DNA from: Hyphomicrobiales bacterium
GTDB taxonomy: Bacteria; Pseudomonadota; Alphaproteobacteria; Rhizobiales; JAJFHB01
DNA length: 5,112 nucleotides
Direction: 5' to 3'
Assembly (NCBI GenBank): GCA_021775795.1
Contig: JAJFHB010000682.1
Span: forward strand, 1-5,112
Of this stretch, positions 1 through 5,112 are shown piece by piece. The notes below the pieces were generated by a model. The model was not told where the DNA came from, ran no database searches, and saw only the letters and a list, made by a program, of their open reading frames with translations. Every line of letters starts with the position of its first letter. The first letter of the stretch is position 1. The position numbers were made by a program, and so were the translations under genes.

Positions 1-128
1 CAGGCCGCGCGGGGCGGCAACCAGTTTTCTCCACAACTCGTGCAGTGTTTAAACAACAACCTGCCACGTGTTAGGCCGTCCCAATAGGGCCTGTTGGTGT
101 CCGTAATCTCTGGGTTTGGGAAGCTCAT
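1..128 (-). CDS. DUF35 zinc-ribbon/OB-fold protein, N-terminal part (cut by window edge)
   Basis: Translating the minus strand from the ATG at 128-126 gives 42 open codons to the window edge. The start reads MSFPNPEITDTNRPYWDGL, followed by TRGRLLFKHCTSCGENW and LPPRAA. This is the classic opening of the DUF35 family: an NRPYWDGL helix, then a rubredoxin-like zinc-ribbon knuckle with C29xxC32, then PPRA. The last two bases, TG, could begin the expected third Cys. The C-terminal OB-fold lies outside the window. Family members are non-catalytic or acyl-CoA-binding partners of SCP2-type thiolase-fold enzymes and of MaoC hydratases, for example ChsH2, whose DUF35 domain binds the Ltp2 aldolase. 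The ATG overlaps the stop of the upstream thiolase-fold gene as ATGA, so the two are translationally coupled and probably form one complex. A GGGAG lies 7 nt upstream. The family call is firm; the function is inferred. Confidence 0.88.
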   Translation of the reverse strand, partial: MSFPNPEITDTNRPYWDGLTRGRLLFKHCTSCGENWLPPRAA

Positions 129-1255
129 GCCGGCGCTCCCAAAATGAGCGTTGCGTGCGTGTGCATGGAGCCGCCCTGATTGGAAACAATGCAGTTGTCG
201 GCAGACTTAACCTGCAATCGCGCATCGCCACGCACCTGGCGGACACCTTCAATGACCAGCTGCAGGCCTGGAGTACCGCTCTCGGAAAGCAAACCCCCGG
301 ATGTATTCAGCGGCAAAGCACCCTCGGGAGAAATACCTTTATCCAGGGCAAAGGCGCCACCGGCGCCACGTGGCGCCAGCCCATAGTCTTCAAGGGTTTG
401 CAGAACAGTCACGGTGAAACAGTCATAGATCTGTGCAAGACAGATATCAGATGGCCTCACTCCTGCCATCTGGTAGGCGGTCTCGGCGGATGTTTCCGCC
501 ATGGAGCGCGTCAGATCCTCACGCAGGTGCACATCCCAGCTTTCCTGGCCCTGGCCGAAACCAAGAATGGGTACAGCTTTTGCAATCCCAAGCTCTTTCG
601 CCCGTCGCGCACTGGTCACGATAACCGCCGCACCGCCATCAGAAACAAGACAACAATCATCGCGGCGCATCGGTTCGACCAGAAACTCACCGGCAAGATA
701 GTCATCCATCGACAGGGGCACCCGCAGGTGCGCTGCAGGATTATCAAGGGCATTGGTTCGGCACTGCACCGCCACGACGCCAAAATGTTCGTCAGGCGTT
801 GCGTATTGCTGCTTGTAGGCCTGGTGGATCATGGCATAGCCCGCAGCGGTCGAATACCAGCCGTAAACAGCATCATCCCCGCGAGGCCGATGATAGACGG
901 CCCGCGAGCCGGTTCGCGGAGTATCTCCATAACAAACCAGCGCCATTTCCATCAGACCAGCGTCAATTGCCATGGCTGCATAGGAAATGAGCGCAATATT
1001 GGCAGCACCACCTTGATCGAGCGCACCTCCTACTTTGGGGCGCAAGCCAAGAGCTTCGGCGACTTTTTGGCCATAAAGAATTGAGGGCGCAGAGTTCGCC
1101 ATTTTGACGAGCACACCATCGATCATGCCTTTTTCAACACCGGCATCTGCAACAGCGTTTCGGGCAGCCTCCACAATCAGATCGATGCGATCGCGGCCAG
1201 GGTGCTTGCCGTAAATAGTATGCCCCACACCGGCTATGACAGCCCTGCCGCGCAT
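125..1255 (-). CDS. Thiolase-fold lipid-transfer-like protein, probable Ltp2-type acyl-CoA aldolase
   Basis: A complete 376-residue protein of the thiolase superfamily, SCP2-thiolase/non-specific lipid-transfer branch. The N-terminal half opens RGRAVIAGVGHTIYGK and has the DAGVEKGMIDGV segment (38-48). The C-terminal half has YDCFT (277-281), LEDYG (288-292), LPLNTSGGLLSESG (314-327) and RQVRG (339-343). Catalytic residues of true thiolases are missing: the nucleophile position (Cys in NCATG) is Gly82 in QGGAAN, the GHPxG His is replaced in SESGTPG (324-330), and HDCF is YDCF. Loss of these residues together with a DUF35 partner is typical of Ltp2-like enzymes, which retro-aldol-cleave beta-hydroxyacyl-CoAs to a carbonyl product and a shorter acyl-CoA. 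It is cytoplasmic, with no signal peptide or membrane segment. The start ATG shares one base with the CoA-transferase stop (TGATG), with AAGG at 1268-1265 as a plausible ribosome binding site. Family is sure. Aldolase versus another CoA-binding role is inference; automated labels would probably read acetyl-CoA acetyltransferase or thiolase. Confidence 0.9.
   Translation of the reverse strand: MRGRAVIAGVGHTIYGKHPGRDRIDLIVEAARNAVADAGVEKGMIDGVLVKMANSAPSILYGQKVAEALGLRPKVGGALDQGGAANIALISYAAMAIDAGLMEMALVCYGDTPRTGSRAVYHRPRGDDAVYGWYSTAAGYAMIHQAYKQQYATPDEHFGVVAVQCRTNALDNPAAHLRVPLSMDDYLAGEFLVEPMRRDDCCLVSDGGAAVIVTSARRAKELGIAKAVPILGFGQGQESWDVHLREDLTRSMAETSAETAYQMAGVRPSDICLAQIYDCFTVTVLQTLEDYGLAPRGAGGAFALDKGISPEGALPLNTSGGLLSESGTPGLQLVIEGVRQVRGDARLQVKSADNCIVSNQGGSMHTHATLILGAPA
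136..140 (-). promoter_or_regulatory. Ribosome binding site of the DUF35 gene
   Basis: The minus strand reads GGGAG here, 7 nt before the ATG at 128-126 and inside the 3' end of the thiolase-fold gene. It supports that ATG as the true start and the 4-nt ATGA overlap between the two genes. Confidence 0.6.
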
Positions 1256-2448
1256 CAGATCACACCTTCACCAGCCAGATCAGAAAGCATCTCTTCGCTG
1301 AGGCCCAGATCGCCATAAATCTCGGCATTATCACAACCGTATGCCGGGCTTGGACGGTAGTCCGCCTGTGGCGTTCCTTCAAAGCGAATGGCAGAGCGGG
1401 GAACCACAAGGCGGCCATAAAAGGGGTGATCTATCTCGAGCAAAGCGCCGCGCGCACGAAGTGTCTCGTCTTCAATGACTTCAGGAAGATCCCTTACCGG
1501 CGCACATGGAACACGATGCGAGATCAGAAGCTTGAACAGAGCAGCCTTTTCGAATTCCTGAGACCACTTGGAGACAAGGCCATCGACCAGATCCATGTGT
1601 GCAACCCGGTCTCGCACCGTGCGCATGCGCTCGTCGTCGCCATATTCCGGGCGCCCCATAGCTTCCGCCAACCCGCGCCAGTGTTTGTCACTATTGCAGA
1701 TGATGGCAATGTAGCCATCAAGGGTCGGATAGACATTGTAGGGGCAAAGTGACAGACCGCCATGGCTGTTACCGGTGCGCAGGGGAATGTCATCGCGCTC
1801 GCCATAGATCATGCCGATGTTCGACGCCATCGACGGATAAACGGCCTCAAGCATAGACACGTCGATACGGGCCCCCTCACCAGTGCGCTCTCGCCGAAAC
1901 AGCGCGGTGACAATGGCGCTGTGCAAATGCACACCACCAAAGAAATCACACAGGGCAGCACCTGATTTTGTCGGCGGCCCGTCACCATAACCAGTCACGC
2001 TCATGACACCGGACATGGCTTGCACGGTTAGATCCATGGCGGGGAAATCACGATAGGCCCCATCCTGACCATACCCGGAGCCAGACGCAAAAATGATCCG
2101 CGCATTGCGCTTCTGGACCGCCTCATAGTCAATACCCAGGCGCGCCATCACGCCGGGAGCGTAGTTTTCCGCCACCACGTCAGCCGTCTCCGCCATTTTA
2201 AGAAACAGCTCACGGCCCTTGTCTGTTTTCAAGTTGAGGGATACCGACCGTTTGCAGGCGTTGAGCATGGCAAAGGGAACACCGGCGCCTGAGCGCGCAT
2301 CCCTTCGGCGCAGGAATTCACCTCCCGGCGGTTCAATCTTGATGACATCGGCACCAGCCATCGCCATGAGGAAAGTGGCGTAAGGTCCGTTGTAGATCTG
2401 CGTGAGATCCAGCACCTTTATTCCCTCCAATGGAAGTGAACCGGGCAC
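1255..2448 (-). CDS. CaiB/BaiF family (family III) CoA-transferase
   Basis: About 397 residues, normal for family III CoA-transferases, which move CoA between an acyl-CoA donor and a carboxylic acid through an aspartyl-CoA intermediate. Numbered from GTG 2448, it shows LPLEGIKVLDLTQ at the N-terminus, KIEPPGG (37-43), ENYAPGVMARLGIDY (94-108), ASGSGYGQDGAYRDFPAMD (121-139) with the probable catalytic Asp139 in AMDLTVQAMSG, the RTGEGARIDVSM strand (188-199), a TGNSHGG loop (225-231), and VPCAPVRDLPEV (313-324) in the C-terminal part. Start choice: the frame also has a GTG at 2454 that overlaps the crotonase stop (GTGA), but the AAGGGAG Shine-Dalgarno lies only 1 nt from it, whereas the GTG at 2448 sits at a 7-nt spacing. 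The longer form adds two residues. In this operon it most likely activates the acid consumed by the dehydrogenase and crotonase. The substrate cannot be read; formyl-, succinyl- or alpha-methylacyl-CoA relatives are all possible. Confidence 0.93.
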   Translation of the reverse strand: MPGSLPLEGIKVLDLTQIYNGPYATFLMAMAGADVIKIEPPGGEFLRRRDARSGAGVPFAMLNACKRSVSLNLKTDKGRELFLKMAETADVVAENYAPGVMARLGIDYEAVQKRNARIIFASGSGYGQDGAYRDFPAMDLTVQAMSGVMSVTGYGDGPPTKSGAALCDFFGGVHLHSAIVTALFRRERTGEGARIDVSMLEAVYPSMASNIGMIYGERDDIPLRTGNSHGGLSLCPYNVYPTLDGYIAIICNSDKHWRGLAEAMGRPEYGDDERMRTVRDRVAHMDLVDGLVSKWSQEFEKAALFKLLISHRVPCAPVRDLPEVIEDETLRARGALLEIDHPFYGRLVVPRSAIRFEGTPQADYRPSPAYGCDNAEIYGDLGLSEEMLSDLAGEGVI

Positions 2449-2450
2449 AC

Positions 2451-3224
2451 TCACTCTCCCTTGAAAGTCGGTTTGCGCTTCTCGGCAAACGCCGCTTTGG
2501 CCGCCTTGGTGTCTTCCGATCGGTGCAGGATGCGGTTGACCATCTGTTCCATGCGCAGACCGGAGGCCATATCCAGATCCTGAGACCGTATCGCCAGCTC
2601 CTTGGCTGCCTGAACAGCCAGCGGCGCGTTCTCTTTGATGCGCTCCGCAAATTCGCGGGCCGTATCCAACAGCTTCGCCGCAGGCACGACGCGATTGACC
2701 AGCCCCCAGCGGGCTGCGGTTTCAGCATCAATGCTCTCTCCGAGCAGAAGCATCTCCATTGCAATGGCGTAGGGCAGTTGCTTCATTACGCGCTGAGTAC
2801 CGCCATTAGCAGCGATAATGCCGCGCTTGACTTCCGCCAGACTGAAGATTGCTGTTTCAGAGGCGATCCTCAGATCGGTTCCCAGAAGCAACGTCATTCC
2901 GCCACCAACGCAAAAGCCGTTGACCGCCGCAATCACCGGCTTCCATACCTCGAGACCACGGTTGAGCAGCGGATCTTTTTGCGTCAACCAGAGTTCGGAT
3001 AATTGCTGCTCCCGGCCGACAAACGATTTGATATCCGCTCCAGCGCAGAAGGCTTTGTCCCCGGCACCGGTAACAATCGCGACGCGAATGTCGTCGTCAT
3101 CGCGCACACGCTGCCAGGCATCCGAGAGCAGTGAGTAATGCTCTGCATCCAGCGCATTGCGCCGTTCCGGGCGATTGATGGTGATCATTGCGATATGGTC
3201 GGAGAGGTCAAAATCTATCGCCAT
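2451..3224 (-). CDS. Enoyl-CoA hydratase/isomerase (crotonase) family protein
   Basis: A complete 257-residue crotonase, normal single-domain length. It shows ITINRPERRNALDAE (14-28), the first oxyanion-hole segment CAGADIK (60-66), the second oxyanion segment NGFCVGGGM (102-110), FSLAEVKRGI (127-136) and NGGTQR (140-145). Family members bind acyl-CoA and stabilise an enolate. Hydratases use two Glu residues, Glu144 and Glu164 in the rat mitochondrial enzyme. Here the second is Glu131 (LAEV), but the first is Thr111 in GGGMTLLL, where hydratases have GGGCEL or GGGLEL. A one-Glu site is more like delta3,delta2-enoyl-CoA isomerases or other crotonases, so the plain hydratase label is uncertain. 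The ATG lies 4 nt after the dehydrogenase stop, with only a weak purine-rich stretch (GAAAGAA) upstream, which suggests coupling to the preceding gene. It sits between the dehydrogenase and CoA-transferase in one operon. Confidence 0.93.
   Translation of the reverse strand: MAIDFDLSDHIAMITINRPERRNALDAEHYSLLSDAWQRVRDDDDIRVAIVTGAGDKAFCAGADIKSFVGREQQLSELWLTQKDPLLNRGLEVWKPVIAAVNGFCVGGGMTLLLGTDLRIASETAIFSLAEVKRGIIAANGGTQRVMKQLPYAIAMEMLLLGESIDAETAARWGLVNRVVPAAKLLDTAREFAERIKENAPLAVQAAKELAIRSQDLDMASGLRMEQMVNRILHRSEDTKAAKAAFAEKRKPTFKGE
2456..2460 (-). promoter_or_regulatory. Ribosome binding site of the CoA-transferase gene
   Basis: The minus strand reads AAGGGAG across the last sense codons of the crotonase gene. 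Its GGGAG core is 1 nt from the in-frame GTG at 2454 but 7 nt from the in-frame GTG at 2448, which favours the latter as start. Confidence 0.6.
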
Positions 3225-3228
3225 CGCG

Positions 3229-4440
3229 CTATTCTTTCAAAAGCTCGCGAGCGAGAACCATTCGTTGTACTTCTGATGGACCTTCACCAATGCGCTTGAT
3301 GCGCAACTCTCGATACCAGCGTTCCAGCGGCATTTCCTTTGCAACGCCCATGGCCCCAAAGATCTGGACACAGCGATCGATGATGCGGCCCGCTGCTTCC
3401 GTTGCATAAACTTTGGCGATAGAAGCATCGGTCTTTATGTCTTTGCCAAGATCTCCATTCCACGCCGCCTGCCACGTCAACAGACGAGCTGCGCGCAGTT
3501 CAATTTCACTGTCAGCAATCATCCACTGAACGGCCTGCTTGTCCGCTAAAACGGATTTATGCACATGCCGCTCCCGCGCCCACTCAATTGCAAGTCTCAG
3601 GGCCTCCTGCGCAATCCCAATTACCCCGGCTGCATAGGGTACGCGGGCATGCACGAGCCACTTCTGGCAGATGGCAAAGCCCTGCCCTTCCTCGCCAAGC
3701 CGGTTTTCATCAGGAACCCGTACGTCTATGTAGACAATTTCAAACGGCGAATACGAAGGTATGACTCCTATTTCATTCGACGTTATGCCGGGAGTATCCC
3801 TATCGACTATGAAGGCCGTTATTCCCTCGCCTTTTCCCGCCTCACCGGTGCGCGCAAAAACAATGCCCCACTCGGCCTCGCCCGCGGCGGTGATCCACAT
3901 TTTCGTTCCGTTTATGACGTAGTGATCACCATCGCGAACGGCCCGCGTTTGAATTTTCCGCGCCGGATCGGAACCGCCTGTTGCCTCCGAAATTGCAACA
4001 AAACACTTTTTGCCGTTTCTTATGCCCTCCACCCCATAGGCTTCGCGCTGTTGCGGCGTACCCAGCCATATGACGCTTGGCGGATCGATACCAAACGCTC
4101 CGCAAGCAGGAATATAGGCTCCCATCCGGCATTTTGCCGCTTCTTCGGCAACGATGACCTGCGCCAGAAGACCAAGGCCACCACCGCCGTAGTCAGCAGG
4201 CGATGCAAGACACCACAGACCCAGGGCCTTTGCCTTTTGCTGCAACATTTCGAGATCGCCAACCGGTAGCGCATAGGCATCGTGCGGCTGGCGTTCCTCG
4301 ACCGGCCGCACTTCATTTTGCATGAAGCGGGATACTGTCTCTCGAAGCAGACAAAGCTCCTCTGGAAGCTCCCAGGCTCCAGTGGGCAACGCCGCCGACA
4401 TCGCTTCAGGCGATGACAGGGATTCCGCTGCGTCAGCCAT
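3229..4440 (-). CDS. Acyl-CoA dehydrogenase family protein
   Basis: A complete 403-residue FAD-dependent acyl-CoA dehydrogenase, typical length, expected to introduce an alpha,beta double bond in an acyl-CoA and pass electrons to electron-transfer flavoprotein. In order: an N-terminal helical domain after a roughly 23-residue Ala/Ser-rich extension (ELPEELCLLRETVSRF); the middle beta domain with AISEATGGSDP (149-159), which contacts flavin and substrate, and NGTKMWIT (177-184); and a C-terminal helical domain with QIFGAMGVAKEMPLERWYR (359-377), the flavin-dimer motif. The C-terminal IGEGPSEVQR (384-393) corresponds to the YEGT region of medium-chain dehydrogenases, with Glu386 as probable catalytic base. 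The site therefore looks intact. The start ATG at 4440 has GGAG 7 nt upstream; the next Met (codon 14) lacks a well-spaced site. It is the first gene after the AT-rich gap. The chain length or branching of its substrate cannot be deduced. Confidence 0.95.
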   Translation of the reverse strand: MADAAESLSSPEAMSAALPTGAWELPEELCLLRETVSRFMQNEVRPVEERQPHDAYALPVGDLEMLQQKAKALGLWCLASPADYGGGGLGLLAQVIVAEEAAKCRMGAYIPACGAFGIDPPSVIWLGTPQQREAYGVEGIRNGKKCFVAISEATGGSDPARKIQTRAVRDGDHYVINGTKMWITAAGEAEWGIVFARTGEAGKGEGITAFIVDRDTPGITSNEIGVIPSYSPFEIVYIDVRVPDENRLGEEGQGFAICQKWLVHARVPYAAGVIGIAQEALRLAIEWARERHVHKSVLADKQAVQWMIADSEIELRAARLLTWQAAWNGDLGKDIKTDASIAKVYATEAAGRIIDRCVQIFGAMGVAKEMPLERWYRELRIKRIGEGPSEVQRMVLARELLKE

Positions 4441-4447
4441 TCAGCAA

Positions 4448-4451
4448 CTCC
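4448..4451 (-). promoter_or_regulatory. Ribosome binding site of the acyl-CoA dehydrogenase gene
   Basis: GGAG (within TTGGAG) on the minus strand, 7 nt before the ATG at 4440. It supports the first Met over Met14 as start. Confidence 0.65.
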
Positions 4452-4455
4452 AATA

Positions 4456-4490
4456 TATCAAATAATGATACTATGATCTGTTATTTGATA
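4456..4490. repeat. Perfect 10-bp inverted repeat (operator-like)
   Basis: TATCAAATAA at 4456-4465 is matched exactly by its reverse complement TTATTTGATA at 4481-4490, with a 15-bp spacer. The match does not extend on either side. The arms are purely AT-rich except for one C/G pair, so an RNA hairpin would be weak and a terminator is unlikely. Position just upstream of the first operon gene suggests a binding site for a dimeric regulator. No regulator gene is in the window. Confidence 0.5.
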
Positions 4491-4494
4491 CTAT
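4466..4494. repeat. 9-bp direct repeat TGATACTAT, period 20 bp
   Basis: TGATACTAT occurs at 4466-4474 and again at 4486-4494, start to start 20 bp, close to two helical turns, so both copies face nearly the same side of the DNA. The copies overlap the arms of the inverted repeat, so the region has three TGATA half-sites (4456-4460 inverted, 4466-4470 and 4486-4490 direct). TATCA and TGATA at 4456-4470 also form a small palindrome with a 5-bp spacer. Confidence 0.5.
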
Positions 4495-4514
4495 TGCCTT
4501 TAGTTTGCTACGGA

Positions 4515-5112
4515 TCAAGAAAAAACCGGCACACACCAGTGCTGTGGCGCCTTTCCCCGTCCTTCCACCAGATCCAGGAACCGTTTTTGCAGCTTTCGAA
4601 CAAACGGGCCCGGTACACCGGCACCGATCGACAGTCCGTCGATCGAGACCACCGGGCAAATTTCCTGATGGGTGCCCGTGATAAACGCTTCTTCCGCCAG
4701 ATAGAGTTCCGTCCGGTCAACCGTCCGCTCAACAACCTCAAGCCCGTCTTCACGCAGAAGATGAATTGCTGTGTCGCGTGTTATGCTTTCGAGAATGTCC
4801 GAGTTTATATCCGGTGTAAAAACACCGCCGCGCCGAACAAGGAAAAGACAGGACCCAGCCGTTTCAGCAACCTTGCCATTTTCGGTCAGAAACAAGGGAT
4901 AGTCGAACCCCTGCTCCTGCGCGTCAAGAATTCCCAACCGACCATTGTGGTAGTTGGCAATACATTTTACCCGGGGTGGCATGGCGCGGTCAGCAACCCG
5001 CACCCAGGAGCTGACGCCCAGCCTGAAACCTTCTTCAAATTCCCGGCCGCGGCCCATGGGCGCCGTGGTTATCATGAAGCTGACGGGGCCCCGTGATCCC
5101 TGATCACCCTTA
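4515..5112 (-). CDS. Class IV PLP-dependent aminotransferase (branched-chain/D-amino acid type), C-terminal part
   Basis: The frame is open from the window edge to a TGA at 4517-4515, giving 198 visible residues. A Met codon at 5075-5073 is internal: upstream codons stay open and read GDQGSRGPVSF, which fits the family's RGxxGP segment, so the true start lies outside. Visible family features, numbered from that Met: the PLP Schiff-base Lys37 in KCIANYHNGRL (AAA at 4967-4965), Glu71 in GKVAETAGSCLFLV (contact to the PLP ring nitrogen), ILESITR (94-100) where relatives usually have ILxGITR, and the phosphate-site/TGT region AFITGTHQEICPV (130-142), then DGLSIGAGVPGPFVRKL. It transfers amino groups between an amino acid and a 2-oxo acid. 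BCAA aminotransferase, D-amino acid aminotransferase and aminodeoxychorismate lyase are all relatives; the N-terminal specificity loop is not visible. It is co-directional with the acyl-CoA operon but 74 bp upstream, so membership in it is uncertain. Confidence 0.9.
   Translation of the reverse strand, partial: KGDQGSRGPVSFMITTAPMGRGREFEEGFRLGVSSWVRVADRAMPPRVKCIANYHNGRLGILDAQEQGFDYPLFLTENGKVAETAGSCLFLVRRGGVFTPDINSDILESITRDTAIHLLREDGLEVVERTVDRTELYLAEEAFITGTHQEICPVVSIDGLSIGAGVPGPFVRKLQKRFLDLVEGRGKAPQHWCVPVFS

Larger units (their letters stand above)
4441..4514 (-). promoter_or_regulatory. AT-rich intergenic region, putative promoter/operator of the acyl-CoA operon
   Basis: The only intergenic space of any size in the window: 74 bp at about 31% GC (23 of 74), against clearly GC-richer coding DNA on both sides. 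On the minus strand, TATCAT at 4470-4465 resembles a -10 box (one mismatch to TATAAT). TAGTAT at 4493-4488, 17 bp upstream, is a poor -35 box (three of six). Both candidates fall within copies of the same 9-bp repeat, as would be expected of a repressor or activator site over a promoter. No GC-rich hairpin followed by a T tract is present, so no intrinsic terminator separates the aminotransferase from the downstream genes, and read-through is possible. The promoter is an inference from composition and repeats. Confidence 0.4.

Noticed and set aside
49..252. Minus-strand 67-codon open frame at the thiolase-fold/DUF35 junction
   Set aside because: It is out of frame with both the thiolase-fold C-terminus and the DUF35 N-terminus, each of which has recognisable family motifs.
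116..1084. Long plus-strand open frame (322 codons) opposite the thiolase-fold gene
   Set aside because: Antisense shadow of a well-supported gene. The translation has no family motif, is rich in Arg/His/Ile with low-complexity character, and has no convincing ribosome binding site.
2333..2764. Minus-strand open frame of 143 codons across the crotonase/CoA-transferase junction
   Set aside because: Different frame from the two real genes. It reads as Arg/Trp/Ser-rich nonsense, and its start lies inside the crotonase coding sequence.
3559..4269. Plus-strand open frame of 236 codons opposite the acyl-CoA dehydrogenase gene
   Set aside because: Mirror of a GC-biased coding sequence. No recognisable domain, and the opposite strand encodes a full-length dehydrogenase with intact motifs.
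4456..4490. The inverted repeat read as a Rho-independent terminator of the aminotransferase
   Set aside because: The arms have a single G/C pair each, the loop is 15 nt, and no T tract follows on the minus strand, so a regulatory site is more plausible.
4413..5096. Plus-strand open frame of 227 codons covering the AT-rich gap and the aminotransferase
   Set aside because: It is antisense to the clear class IV aminotransferase motifs and would start inside the acyl-CoA dehydrogenase gene. No homologous motif is visible.

Overview
The window is a densely packed, single-direction block of acyl-CoA metabolism genes, all on the minus strand. GC content is moderate to fairly high by eye. The gene families (CaiB/BaiF CoA-transferase, acyl-CoA dehydrogenase, crotonase, SCP2-type thiolase-fold protein, DUF35 zinc-ribbon/OB-fold protein, class IV aminotransferase) and the tight translational coupling suggest a heterotrophic Pseudomonadota, most likely an alphaproteobacterium. 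That placement is inference. No mobile element, RNA gene, CRISPR array or integration signature is visible.

Layout in the direction of transcription, from high to low coordinates. (1) 5112-4515 holds the C-terminal part of a class IV PLP aminotransferase whose 5' end lies outside the window. (2) 4514-4441 is a 74-bp AT-rich gap (about 31% GC), the only real intergenic space. It carries a perfect 10-bp inverted repeat and a 9-bp direct repeat with a 20-bp period, so it is the likely promoter/operator of the genes that follow. (3) 4440-3229 encodes an acyl-CoA dehydrogenase. (4) 3224-2451 encodes a crotonase (enoyl-CoA hydratase/isomerase). (5) 2448 (or 2454)-1255 encodes a family III CoA-transferase. 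(6) 1255-125 encodes a thiolase-fold lipid-transfer-like protein. (7) 128-1 holds the first 42 codons of a DUF35 zinc-ribbon/OB-fold protein, cut by the window edge. Gaps between genes 3 to 7 run from a 4-nt overlap to 4 nt, so they form an operon.

Proposed joint function (inference): the CoA-transferase activates an organic acid, the dehydrogenase introduces an alpha,beta double bond, the crotonase hydrates or isomerises it, and the thiolase-fold protein with its DUF35 partner cleaves the C-C bond. The thiolase-fold protein lacks the usual nucleophilic Cys and the GHP-type His, and has YDCF instead of HDCF. It therefore resembles Ltp2-type retro-aldolases, which work with a DUF35 protein in steroid side-chain degradation, more than a true thiolase. 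No 3-hydroxyacyl-CoA dehydrogenase is present, which fits a retro-aldol route for a beta-branched acyl-CoA. The substrate cannot be read from the sequence.
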